From: an uncultured Pseudomonadota bacterium
GTDB lineage: Bacteria; Myxococcota_A; UBA796; CAJQPC01
DNA: 39,479 nt
Assembly (NCBI GenBank): GCA_913060515.1
Contig: CAJXRZ010000057.1
Span: 1 to 39,479, forward strand
Direction: 5' to 3'
Positions 17,923-25,497 of this stretch are shown here, one piece after another. The position numbers were made by a program, and so were the translations under genes. The notes under the pieces were generated by a model. The model saw only the letters and a program-made list of their open reading frames with translations, was not told the origin of the DNA and made no database searches. Numbering within the stretch: position 1 is the stretch's first letter; every line of letters begins with the position of its first letter.

Positions 17923-19961
17923 AGGCTCTCCTTGGCCATCAGGCTGTCGTTCAGGGTCCAACTCTTCTCGTCTGCCAGCGCCCACGTGGTGCCGCGATGT
18001 AGGAGCACGGCGCTCACCTCTGGGGTCTCCGCACAGGAGCCAAAGAGGTGGGTGGAGCTGGCCGATTCTCCTGGGGCGATGCGGTTGTCTGCCACCACAT
18101 CCACGGCCGCGTGGTGGGGCACCATCCATGCACCATCGCTGCCGGCCATCACCCTCTGGAAGGACATGCCCGGGGCGCCAGCCCACATCCCGGCGCTCTG
18201 CTCGGAGGAGGAGGGGAGCTCGGTCCCACGGACCAGATAGGCCCGGTCACCGGCTGGCAACTCTCCGTCCAAACCCACGACCCCCTCCGCAACCGAGGTC
18301 ACCACGGCGCTGCCCACGACCCGCTCATCCCGCAGTCCCTTCTCCTCAAAGCTGCCGTCGCCAAAGGGGCCCCAGCCGCTGTACGCCAGGGGGCCGGCGT
18401 CTCGTACAACGCGGATGACATCGCCTGCTTGGGCGTCGGTCCATCGGGTCCAATCGGTGCCGCTCTCCTGACTCTCCAGTGCGCCCAGCCAAGCCGGCAG
18501 CGCGTTGCCGCCAGTGGAGGCCATGGGCTGTCCTTGGCAAGTGGCCTGCACCACCACGAAGATCTGCCGCATGGGCTCGCCTGTTGGGATGTAGTGGGCT
18601 GGACCCACGTTCGAGACTTTGGCGCTGACCTGCCAGCCTCCTTGCAGTGTCTCCAGCTTCAGGTCCAGTCCCGCGGCGAGCTGCAGCATCTGGCTCTCGG
18701 GGGTTCGTGGGCCCACCCAGGAGTGTTGGCGCACTTCGCCGGCAGGCCGCAGCCAGCCGGGCACGACACCGGGACTGAGATCGAAGATGTTGCCCAGGTC
18801 GGCGGCGTTGCCCACGCTGGGGTCCGGTGGCATGTGGCAGGACTGACAGGCCAGCGCATCGCCCAGAGGCCCCTGTTGCCACTCCGAGTAGGTGGTGTGG
18901 ACCGGCAGGCCCTCGGGCCAGCGTTCGGCGTCCAGCGTGCTGCTGGGCATCAGGGCCTCTTGCCAGTGCTCGTGGCAGCCACCACAGAGGCTGCCGTCCT
19001 GGAAGTGTTCTCTGGGCGCTGCGGCCATCACAGGACTGGCGACGTTGGGGTAGGGGCCGAACATCAGGGGGAAGAATTCTTGACCCAGTCCGCCTTCCTC
19101 GCTGGGGCGCAAGACCCTCAGCCAGCCGGCGACGCCGGGCGCCGTATTCTCGGGGTCGGTGGACTCCACCTTGTGGCAGACATCGCAGCTCACGCCCTCG
19201 GAGTGCTCCAGCCCAACAGCCTCCAGGAGGTCTCGCTCCCCCAGGATGCCGTTGATGCCCGGCGCGTGGCAGTCGGCGCACTGCCCAAAGACCGTCGCGC
19301 TCTCATCGCAGCCCTCGCTGCATTCGTTCAGGTCGGTCAGGGTGCCTGTGCCCAGGTAGCAGCGCTCGATGGCGGCTCGGGTGCCGGGCTCCAAGCCTTG
19401 GCTCCAGCTTCCGCCAGCCTCCTCGCAGCTCGCCTGGTCCAATTCAGCGGTTCCTGCGTACAGGCCTTGCACCCAAGGGTTGGAGGCCGCCTCTCGGTGG
19501 GGGCTCCCGTACCAAGAGCGGTTGATGGTCTTGTGGCAGTGGGAGCACTGGGCCGTGGTGTCGTCCTGGTCCGGAAAGCCCGGGTCCCCAAAGACATAGT
19601 CCAGGTTGTCCGAGTCATCGTAGCGAATCAGCTCGACGAGAAAGTTCGTCTCCGCTCCATCACGAATGGCCTGATGTGCGGTGCGCGCCTGGGGGTGCGA
19701 GACGACCACAGCGACCTCGCCGTCGAGGCTCATGTCCAGAGTGAGGGCGGCGGATCCCTCCGTGTCTGTGAGTTGATGCCCCGAGCGCCCACCCTGAACC
19801 ACCCAAGCTCCTTCTACGGCTTCCCCATCCAAGGTCACGTTGACCACCACGTCCAGGGACTCCAGCACCTCGGTGCTGTCTTGGGTGTCCGTCGGCGAGT
19901 CCATGGGATCCGAGTCGATCGTGGGGGTGTCCGTGCAGGCGAGCAGCAGCAGCAGGGTCAT
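17919..19961 (-). CDS. Pentaheme c-type cytochrome lipoprotein
   Basis: 680 residues from ATG 19961 (GGAG 8 nt upstream; overlap ATGA with the preceding gene). The frame extends 12 codons to a TTG with no ribosome site. Cys9 follows LLLA. Residues about 34-112 look like a small beta-sandwich (carboxypeptidase-regulatory-like), followed by five heme-attachment CXXCH motifs: CSHCH 139, CADCH 228, CDVCH 259, CGGCH 326 and CQSCH 372. Extra cysteines at about 179, 201, 214 and 218 may form disulfides. The C-terminal third is beta-rich without hemes, resembling the tail of cytochrome c554-like multiheme proteins. Its likely role is electron transfer at the envelope between the diheme peroxidase and the copper oxidase encoded either side. 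The exact family is uncertain. Confidence 0.9.
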   Translation of the reverse strand: MTLLLLLACTDTPTIDSDPMDSPTDTQDSTEVLESLDVVVNVTLDGEAVEGAWVVQGGRSGHQLTDTEGSAALTLDMSLDGEVAVVVSHPQARTAHQAIRDGAETNFLVELIRYDDSDNLDYVFGDPGFPDQDDTTAQCSHCHKTINRSWYGSPHREAASNPWVQGLYAGTAELDQASCEEAGGSWSQGLEPGTRAAIERCYLGTGTLTDLNECSEGCDESATVFGQCADCHAPGINGILGERDLLEAVGLEHSEGVSCDVCHKVESTDPENTAPGVAGWLRVLRPSEEGGLGQEFFPLMFGPYPNVASPVMAAAPREHFQDGSLCGGCHEHWQEALMPSSTLDAERWPEGLPVHTTYSEWQQGPLGDALACQSCHMPPDPSVGNAADLGNIFDLSPGVVPGWLRPAGEVRQHSWVGPRTPESQMLQLAAGLDLKLETLQGGWQVSAKVSNVGPAHYIPTGEPMRQIFVVVQATCQGQPMASTGGNALPAWLGALESQESGTDWTRWTDAQAGDVIRVVRDAGPLAYSGWGPFGDGSFEEKGLRDERVVGSAVVTSVAEGVVGLDGELPAGDRAYLVRGTELPSSSEQSAGMWAGAPGMSFQRVMAGSDGAWMVPHHAAVDVVADNRIAPGESASSTHLFGSCAETPEVSAVLLHRGTTWALADEKSWTLNDSLMAKESL

Positions 19962-21115
19962 GGAAGTAGCTCCGGTGGACGGCTGTCCGGTATGCAATCA
20001 GCTTCGGCCGGGGTGCCCGTGTCGTTGATGTCAAAGGGGCAGAAGGGGCTCTGGTATCGCGCATCTTCGAGCAGGCTCTCGTCGGTCAGCGCGTCTAGGA
20101 AGGCGAGCAGGTCTTGGGCCTGGGCCTCGCTGAGATCGAAGCCTTGGATGTGCTTGGACTTGTGGGGATTGGTGGCTCCGTCGCCTGGGTTTGCGCCGCT
20201 GCTCACCAGGCGTCCGCCACGTGCGTAGGAGTCCAACATGTCTTGCAGGCTGCCGACGCTGCCATCGTGGCCCCAAGGGCCGGTCAAGGCGACGTTTCGC
20301 AGGGATGGGGTCCGGAAGACGCCGCTGTCTCGGGCCCGCCCGGTCTTGGCGATGAGGCCTGGGGCGGTCTCTGGGTAGGCGCCCTCGCCGTCCACGTTGT
20401 ACAGGCCTGTGTTGAAGGCGCCGTGTTTGGCGGTGACCTGGCCCCATTGGTTGGTTGGGCTGTCTAGGAACAGGCCGCCGTGGCAGCGGCTGCACTGGGT
20501 CTCCTCCCCGAAGAAGAGCGCTCTGCCGCGCTCCGCGTCCTCGGGCAGTGGGGTTCCTTGCAGCCAGGCATCGTAGGGGCTGCGACCGCCGATGATGCTG
20601 CGCTCAAAGCCCGCGATCGCCATGGCGGCGTGCTCCAGAGTGGGCTCTGCGTCGCCAAAGGCCTGTTCAAAGAGGGGGGGGTAGAGGGGGTTGTCGTTGA
20701 TGCGTTCCAACAGCAAGGCTTCGCTCATGCCCATCTCGATGGGGTGCTCGCCCAGCAAGGGGATGAGGAGCTGCTGCTCCAAGGTCAGGTTGGACCCGGG
20801 AACCCACCCCAACTCCCCACGCCAGGCTGCGTTGATGACCGAGAGCGTGTTCCGGGGATGGATGTCGTTGTGGGTGCCCACGGCCCGCACGAAGCCGTCG
20901 GTGAAGCCCTTGGCGGTCTCATGACAGATCCCGCAGCTCCGCGTCCCCGTGTCGCTGAGGCCAAAGTCGTAGAACAGATAGCGACCCAGCTCAACGCGGG
21001 CAGGTGTGAGTGGATTGTCCTGTGGAACCGCCGGATCTGGGAAGTGCTCGGGCACGCCCCAGAGGTCTCGGTCCAGAGTAGGCTCGGATGCGCAAGCCAG
21101 CAGGAGAGAGATCAC
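19958..21115 (-). CDS. MauG-type diheme cytochrome c peroxidase, lipoprotein
   Basis: 385 residues from a GTG overlapping the previous stop as GTGA. The frame continues 24 codons upstream, but that part lies in the preceding gene. Cys8 follows LLLA. Two heme motifs, CGICH (61-65) and CSRCH (208-212), and the family signatures LGRYLFYD, KGFTDG, HPIEMG and FRTPSLRNVALTGP place it in the CCP/MauG family. These proteins reduce H2O2 or form high-valent hemes that modify a partner protein. The stretch usually reading PYMHDG or PYFHDG is PWGHDG here, so the sixth ligand of one heme may differ. The neighbouring small lipoprotein could be a substrate, which is inference only. Confidence 0.94.
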   Translation of the reverse strand: MISLLLACASEPTLDRDLWGVPEHFPDPAVPQDNPLTPARVELGRYLFYDFGLSDTGTRSCGICHETAKGFTDGFVRAVGTHNDIHPRNTLSVINAAWRGELGWVPGSNLTLEQQLLIPLLGEHPIEMGMSEALLLERINDNPLYPPLFEQAFGDAEPTLEHAAMAIAGFERSIIGGRSPYDAWLQGTPLPEDAERGRALFFGEETQCSRCHGGLFLDSPTNQWGQVTAKHGAFNTGLYNVDGEGAYPETAPGLIAKTGRARDSGVFRTPSLRNVALTGPWGHDGSVGSLQDMLDSYARGGRLVSSGANPGDGATNPHKSKHIQGFDLSEAQAQDLLAFLDALTDESLLEDARYQSPFCPFDINDTGTPAEADCIPDSRPPELLP

Positions 21116-21654
21116 CCCTCGCTGAAGACCGCAAACCAGATGCGCCGGGGGCTCTCTGCGTCGAAGGTCAGGGTGTAGCTGCCCCACTCATGGAAGGCGT
21201 AGCGGTTGTCGCTGATGGGCTCATCAGGGCAAGCGCCACACTGACGCAGGCCTGTGAGCTCGTCTGCGTCCTCGATGCTGTAGTTGGCGTTCTCGTCGGC
21301 GAAGAAGCGAACGGTGGTCATCCAGTCAGGAATCTCGACGGTGACAAAGCCCTCTCCGGTCTCCGGGAGCACGATCTCGTAGAGGTCGGTTTTGCCGTCG
21401 GGCACGATCAGCGCCTGTCCGGCCTCGCTCTCGGAGGCACCTGCCAACAGCTCCGTGGTGGCCTGGTCCAGGAGACCGCAAGCCTGCTGGGAGAAGGCAT
21501 CGTCGATGCCTTCGGGGAGATCGCGTCGTTCGACCTCCTCGATCTCCTCCTCTTCCTGCTCCTGGATGGGATCTTCCACCGGTGCGTCTGCTGGGGTGCA
21601 TGCCGCCAGGGTCAGAAGGGCAGCCGCGGCGCTGAGGGTCAGGATGTTTCGCAT
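21112..21654 (-). CDS. Small lipoprotein of unknown function in the redox operon
   Basis: 180 residues from ATG 21654 (AAGGAG 7 nt upstream; TGATG overlap with the gene before). It has a normal signal, with Arg2 and lipobox LAAC (Cys19), unlike most lipoproteins here. A very acidic linker (EQEEEEIEEVE) follows. The mature domain has three other cysteines (in QQACG and in RQCGACP) and ends in beta-strand-like segments (FHEWGSYTLTF, RRIWFAVF), suggesting a beta-sandwich. I do not recognise the family. Its place between a thioredoxin-like and a MauG-like gene makes it a candidate substrate or metal carrier. I looked for MbnP-like motifs and saw none. Confidence 0.85.
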   Translation of the reverse strand: MRNILTLSAAAALLTLAACTPADAPVEDPIQEQEEEEIEEVERRDLPEGIDDAFSQQACGLLDQATTELLAGASESEAGQALIVPDGKTDLYEIVLPETGEGFVTVEIPDWMTTVRFFADENANYSIEDADELTGLRQCGACPDEPISDNRYAFHEWGSYTLTFDAESPRRIWFAVFSEG

Positions 21655-22361
21655 CAGGGAGCTCCTTGAGTGCGCACGATCTCCCACGCCTCTTCATCAT
21701 TGTCGTGGCCAGTCCAACAGGAGACGATCTCCATTGTTGGGCTGAGAAGGCATTTCCCGGGCAGGGCTTTGCCGTCGTAGGGGGTGTTGGCCAGGATGTC
21801 CTGGGCTGGATCGGCAAACACCGGAATGTCTGGGTCACCCACGACCTCGGCGTAGTCGATGGCGTCCTGGGGTTGTGCCGGGTCGCCAGTGATTCCGCTG
21901 AAGAGCACAATCATGTAGCTGAAGGGCACGCCGCTCTCGTCGACCAGACTCTGAGTCTTCTGGTCCAGGCCTTCCGCCTCGCCCAAGCAGGCGCTGCACC
22001 AGGCCGCGGTGACAAAAGCGATGTTCCAGCGACCGGCAAAGTCGTAGAGCTGGACCTGGTCCCCGCATTGGTCGTGCAAGGTCATGTCTGCGACCGTGTC
22101 GCCGATCTCGGCGCCTTGGCTACTTAGGCCACTGCTGTCCGCGCGATTCCAACCGCAGGTGTAGCAGGTCTGCTCGGCGTTGAGAGGATCGCTCTGGCAG
22201 TCGGCCTCTTCACCGTCATCGAAGCCGTCACCGTCCGAATCGAAGAGCGTAGGGTCGCTGCCCAGCTCAGCTTCCATGCAGTCGCTCAGGCCGTCGCCGT
22301 CGAGATCTGGCGAGTCTGCGCATGGGTCGCTTGGCGAGCAGGCGAGTAGAAGCAGTAGCAT
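21654..22361 (-). CDS. Thioredoxin-like lipoprotein with N-terminal Ca-binding-type repeats
   Basis: 235 residues, first gene of the five-gene operon. ATG 22361 has GGAG 6 nt upstream, and an in-frame TAG 13 codons upstream leaves no other start. The lipobox gives Cys8 (MLLLLLAC). Residues about 19-60 hold two thrombospondin type-3-like segments (DLDGDGLSD, DSDGDGFDD). CYTC at 66-69 is an additional Cys pair. The thioredoxin fold carries WCSAC (121-125) in the TlpA/AhpC-like context IAFVTAAWCSACLGE. Such exported thioredoxins reduce disulfides, or protect or mature cytochromes and copper sites. A 17-bp palindrome and repeated AGACTATT motifs lie 67 nt upstream. Confidence 0.9.
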   Translation of the reverse strand: MLLLLLACSPSDPCADSPDLDGDGLSDCMEAELGSDPTLFDSDGDGFDDGEEADCQSDPLNAEQTCYTCGWNRADSSGLSSQGAEIGDTVADMTLHDQCGDQVQLYDFAGRWNIAFVTAAWCSACLGEAEGLDQKTQSLVDESGVPFSYMIVLFSGITGDPAQPQDAIDYAEVVGDPDIPVFADPAQDILANTPYDGKALPGKCLLSPTMEIVSCWTGHDNDEEAWEIVRTQGAP

Positions 22362-22428
22362 CGCGTTCTCCGGTACACGGAAGGTAGCATGGGGCTGCTA
22401 AGCTTCCAATTTTGCTGGCATATTTGGC

Positions 22429-22456
22429 AATAGTCTCAGACTATTCACAATAGTCT
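22429..22456 (-). promoter_or_regulatory. Operator A upstream of the redox operon
   Basis: AATAGTCT occurs at 22429-22436, inverted at 22438-22445, and again at 22449-22456. The first two form a perfect 17-bp palindrome with one central base. Read on the minus strand towards the operon, this is AGACTATTGTGA (22456-22445), 8 nt, then AGACTATT (22436-22429), the same layout as at 27064-27091. It lies between divergent genes, so it could act on both the five-gene operon and the ATP-grasp gene. A possible plus-strand sigma70 promoter, TTGGCA (22424-22429) and CACAAT (22446-22451), overlaps the site. That it binds a regulator is inferred. Confidence 0.72.
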
Positions 22457-22615
22457 TAAAGCGTCAGCGAGTAGGTCGTGAATGGGAAAGTAAGGGGGTG
22501 CGGCCAGAGATTTCTTCCAAAAATGGCAGAAAGGGACTTGACCAATTGTGGTTCTGCGGCAAAGTTGCGCGCCGAAGACCCGCGCCTCAGATCCGCGGCG
22601 AGATTGGAGCTTGCG

Positions 22616-23551
22616 ATGACTGCCCACGTTCACGTTCTGTATGAAAACGATGCTTGGTTGCCCCCTCTTGAGAAGGCTTTGCAGGACTGCGGTTTGCAGT
22701 ACACCCTGCACTTCCTGGAGGGCGGCAGTCTCGACCTCTCTGAGTCTCCTCCCGAGGGCATCTTCATCAACCGCATGAGCCCCAGCTCCCACACGCGTGG
22801 ACATCAGGGGGGCGTGCAGCACGCTCGGGACCTGTTGGTCTGGCTCGAGGCGCACGGCCGCACGGTCATCAACGGCAGCTCGGCCTTTGAGATCGAGCTC
22901 TCCAAGGTGCGACAGGACCTGGCCCTTCGTGCGGTCGGTATTCAGACCCCGCGCACCATTGCGGTCACCGGCCGGCACCTGCTCAAGGACGCCGCGCGCA
23001 AGATGGAGCTGCCCTTCATCACCAAGCACAACCAAGGCGGGAAAGGCCTTGGGGTGAAGCTCTTCCGGGACCTGGATGCCTTCGATTCCTACGTGGACGG
23101 GCCGGAGTTCTTGGAAGACCCTGCCGGGGTGACCTTGCTCCAGCAGTACATCGAGCCTGCCGGTGGCTACATCACCCGCATTGAGCTGGCGGACGGCGAG
23201 CTGGTCTACGCCATGCGCTCGAGCACCGAGGGAGGCTTTGAGCTCTGCCCTGCGGACGAGTGCGCCATCGACGACGCCTTCTGCCCCATTGGGGACAGCG
23301 GAAAGTTCAGCCAGGACCCTGAGTTCTCTCAGGACGATCCCTTGGTCGAGAAGTACCTGGAGCTGATGCGCCGCAACGGCATCGCCTTGGCCGGGATCGA
23401 GTTTGTGACCGATGCCCAAGGGCAGCGCTACACCTACGACATCAACGGAACCACGAACTTCAACAGCGACGTTGAAGCCCAGGCCGGCGTGGAAGGCATG
23501 GCCTTTTTGGCGCGCATGGTGGTTCGAGAGCTGGGTCAGAAGGCGGCTTAG
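22616..23551 (+). CDS. ATP-grasp ligase, RimK-like
   Basis: 311 residues from ATG 22616, chosen because GGAG lies 6 nt upstream; the frame is open further back without support. Features of the RimK/ATP-grasp family: INRMSPSSHTRGH (about 51-63), a lysine and glycine loop TKHNQGGKGLG (Lys137, 141-146), LLQQYIEP, and the metal-binding end YDINGTTNFN. Enzymes of this fold activate a carboxylate as acyl-phosphate and join it to an amine, often adding amino acids to proteins or peptides. The substrate is unknown. It is transcribed away from the redox operon and shares the 254-bp intergenic region with operator A, so co-regulation is possible. Confidence 0.88.
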   Translation: MTAHVHVLYENDAWLPPLEKALQDCGLQYTLHFLEGGSLDLSESPPEGIFINRMSPSSHTRGHQGGVQHARDLLVWLEAHGRTVINGSSAFEIELSKVRQDLALRAVGIQTPRTIAVTGRHLLKDAARKMELPFITKHNQGGKGLGVKLFRDLDAFDSYVDGPEFLEDPAGVTLLQQYIEPAGGYITRIELADGELVYAMRSSTEGGFELCPADECAIDDAFCPIGDSGKFSQDPEFSQDDPLVEKYLELMRRNGIALAGIEFVTDAQGQRYTYDINGTTNFNSDVEAQAGVEGMAFLARMVVRELGQKAA

Positions 23552-23574
23552 CGCCTCGCTGAGTTCTCTGACGC

Positions 23575-23802
23575 TCAGTGGGCGTGCTCTTTGTGCTCGT
23601 CCTCCTTGAGGGGGGTGAGCTTCATTCCGCACTTGGAGCAGTCGTCACCGGCATGGCCCGTGACCTCTGGGTGCATGGGGCAGGCGTGTGTGACAGGCGC
23701 TGGCTGTTCCTTCGGAGCATCAGCGGCGCCCGGCTCTGCGTCTCCGGTGCTGCATGCGCTCAGGGACAAGAGGAGAAAGAGGGGGATCAGCACTGACTTC
23801 AT
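23575..23802 (-). CDS. Heavy-metal-binding-domain (HMBD) lipoprotein
   Basis: 75 residues from ATG 23802 (GGAG 5 nt upstream); the longer open frame has no start signal. MKSVLIPLFLLLSLSAC is a normal lipoprotein signal with Cys17. After an Ala/Pro linker, HACPMHPEV...DDCSKCGMKLTP is the HMBD motif (PF19335), found fused to CusB-like efflux proteins and copper ATPases, with Cys41, Met43, His44, Cys55, Cys58 and Met60 as likely ligands. The tail is His-rich (DEHKEHAH). It probably binds Cu or another soft metal in the periplasm. Convergent with the ATP-grasp gene, and divergent from the sigma54 regulator gene. Confidence 0.9.
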   Translation of the reverse strand: MKSVLIPLFLLLSLSACSTGDAEPGAADAPKEQPAPVTHACPMHPEVTGHAGDDCSKCGMKLTPLKEDEHKEHAH

Positions 23803-24009
23803 GTCGACTCCGTGAATGGGGACATGAGCTGCAGGGACCATGCCAATGCATCTGCGCCTCGGTGTCGGGCCCTGGGCTTGGGAAGGTCCCAAACTGCAGA
23901 CTACTGACGTGGTCCGGCACACCGACCGTCTCGCGCCTTGGCAGAACGGCGCGCGTCGGCGCGCTACTCCAATCAACCTTCGGGGTTTTCGCAGTATGCT
24001 TAGAGTCCC

Positions 24010-24025
24010 TTCACACTATTGTGAA
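24010..24025. promoter_or_regulatory. Operator C: 16-bp palindrome upstream of the regulator gene
   Basis: TTCACACTATTGTGAA is a 6+4+6 palindrome. Its bases 24013-24024 match the 12-mer of operators A and B in 11 of 12 positions. It lies 42 bp upstream of the GG of the sigma54 promoter, a reasonable place for an enhancer site of the NtrC-type protein encoded downstream. It could also serve the divergent HMBD gene about 207 bp away. Function inferred. Confidence 0.62.
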
Positions 24026-24067
24026 AGGATGTGGTGCTGGACTGCTTGTCGTCTGCATTTACGGCTC

Positions 24068-24081
24068 GGCACGGCCCTTGC
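24068..24081 (+). promoter_or_regulatory. Sigma54 (-24/-12) promoter for the two-component operon
   Basis: GGCACGGCCCTTGC has the invariant GG, exactly 10 nt, then GC, and matches the consensus TGGCACG-N4-TTGC at all but the first base (C for T). Transcription would start about 12 nt further on, near 24093, leaving a leader of about 60 nt before the GTG start at 24155. Autoregulation by the encoded sigma54 activator is the simple inference. Confidence 0.65.
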
Positions 24082-24154
24082 TAAGGGTTCTAGGTATGCT
24101 CATCCCCATGCCGCACCACGCTGACCTCTCTCCGATTCATGCAAGGGGGGCGCT

Positions 24155-25474
24155 GTGAGCATTCTCCTGGTCGATGACGATCCGACGATTCGCGAAGTGG
24201 GAGCGTACAACCTCCGAAAAGCAGGTTTCAAAGTTCACGTCGCGGAGAACGGTGCGGATGCTTTGGCGCGCTTTGACGCGGCGCTTCATCATCTGGTCAT
24301 CACCGACCTGAGCATGCCGGAAGTGGACGGCATGGCGCTGATGGTGGCGCTGCACAAGCGGGCGCCAGGGCTGCCTGTCGTGATGGTCACTGCGCACGGC
24401 TCGGTGGACCGGGCTGTCGCTGCCATGCAGGCGGGTGCCTGGAGCTTTATCGAGAAGCCCTTCTCTCGGGACCAGCTCACGCTTGTGGCCGCTCGGGCCT
24501 TGGAGACAGCCCGCCTTCGCGCGGACAACAAGCGGCTGCGCTCCGTCGAGCGGCCCATCTTGGGCGACTCCGAGAGCATGCGCGGGACCATTGCGCTGGT
24601 TGACCGGGTGGCGCCGTCCTCTGCCAGCGTGCTGGTCATCGGCGAGAGCGGCACCGGCAAAGAGCTTGTCGCCCGAAGAATTCACGCCCGCAGTCCTCGC
24701 TCCGACCGGCCCTTCGTCGCGGTGAACTGTGCGGCCATTCCCGGGGAGCTTCTAGAAGCCGAGCTCTTTGGTCATGCCAAGGGCGCCTTCACCGGTGCCA
24801 TTCAGGCCCGCGCTGGGCGCTTTCGGGCGGCGGACGGTGGCACCCTCTTCTTGGATGAGCTGGGGGAGATGCCCTTGGCTGTGCAGGGAAAGCTGCTGCG
24901 CGTGCTGCAAGAGGGTCTGGTGGATGTGGTGGGGAGCGATGAGCCCGTGCGGGTGGACGTGCGTGTTGTGGCGGCCACCAATCAGGACTTGGACGCTCTG
25001 GTCCAGGCCAAGTCCTTTCGCTCGGACCTGCTCTTTCGCTTGGACGTGGTCCGGGTGGAAGTGCCTCCCCTTCGGGAGCGCAGCCAGGACATCCCTGTGC
25101 TGGCTCGGGCATTCTTGGAGGAGCTCTCTCCTCGGGCTTTGGCGTTCTCAGAGAGCGCGCTCTCAGCGCTCCAGCGGCGGTCCTGGCCTGGCAATGTGCG
25201 GGAGCTTCGCAACCTGGTCGAGCGCATGAGCATCTTGGCCCCAGGGCCCATCATCCAGGAGGCCGACTTGGCCTTTGGGGCGCGGCCTGCCCAGAGCAGC
25301 GCCTGGCTGGACCAACTCCCAGAGGGCATCTCCCTGGTGGATGTCGAGGCCCAGGTCATCGCCCACACCCTGCAGAAGGAAGCTTGGAACGTCAGTCAGG
25401 CGGCCCGGCGCTTGGGGGTGCCGCGACACATCTTGGCCTACCGGATTCAGAAGTACGGAATCGAGCTCCCATGA
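24155..25474 (+). CDS. NtrC-family sigma54-dependent response regulator
   Basis: 439 residues with a GTG start preceded by AAGGGGGG. The receiver (about 1-115) has the acidic cluster VDDDP, phosphoacceptor Asp51 (ITDLSMP) and Lys in EKPF. The AAA+ domain has Walker A GESGTGKE (about 162-169), the sigma54-contact loop GAFTGA (210-215), Walker B GGTLFLDE and the arginine-finger region FRSDLLFRLD. The C-terminal Fis-type helix-turn-helix is NVSQAARRLGVPRHILAYRI. All key motifs are intact, so it should activate sigma54 promoters when phosphorylated. It is followed by a histidine kinase gene in the same transcript. The palindromes around it are candidate binding sites. Confidence 0.96.
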   Translation: MSILLVDDDPTIREVGAYNLRKAGFKVHVAENGADALARFDAALHHLVITDLSMPEVDGMALMVALHKRAPGLPVVMVTAHGSVDRAVAAMQAGAWSFIEKPFSRDQLTLVAARALETARLRADNKRLRSVERPILGDSESMRGTIALVDRVAPSSASVLVIGESGTGKELVARRIHARSPRSDRPFVAVNCAAIPGELLEAELFGHAKGAFTGAIQARAGRFRAADGGTLFLDELGEMPLAVQGKLLRVLQEGLVDVVGSDEPVRVDVRVVAATNQDLDALVQAKSFRSDLLFRLDVVRVEVPPLRERSQDIPVLARAFLEELSPRALAFSESALSALQRRSWPGNVRELRNLVERMSILAPGPIIQEADLAFGARPAQSSAWLDQLPEGISLVDVEAQVIAHTLQKEAWNVSQAARRLGVPRHILAYRIQKYGIELP

Positions 25475-25497
25475 GCCTGCTCCAGAGTCTCCTTTGA
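25471..25497 (+). other. Nine-codon mini-ORF bridging regulator and kinase genes
   Basis: ATG at 25471 overlaps the regulator's stop (ATGA), encodes MSLLQSLL, and its own TGA (25495-25497) overlaps the TTG start of the kinase. It may couple translation by re-initiation. Alternatively, a 1-base error or frameshift here hides a kinase that really starts at ATG 25471. Confidence 0.4.

Larger units (their letters stand above)
23803..24154. other. 352-bp intergenic regulatory region
   Basis: This stretch between the HMBD lipoprotein and the sigma54 regulator gene shows no convincing gene. It holds a GC hairpin (GCGCGC, 4 nt, GCGCGC at 23949-23964), the palindrome at 24010-24025 and a sigma54-type promoter at 24068-24081. 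Short open frames cross it on both strands but lack ribosome sites and run through the palindrome. Confidence 0.7.

Noticed and set aside
18048-20228. 726-codon plus-strand frame
   Set aside because: It lies opposite the pentaheme cytochrome and part of the peroxidase, whose CXXCH motifs are on the minus strand; it is a GC-driven antisense frame.
21112-21654. MbnP-like copper protein as partner of the MauG-type gene
   Set aside because: The context is tempting, but I could not see MbnP family motifs; kept as unknown.
22445-23632. 395-codon minus-strand frame
   Set aside because: It is opposite the ATP-grasp gene, overlaps operator A and has no domain motifs.
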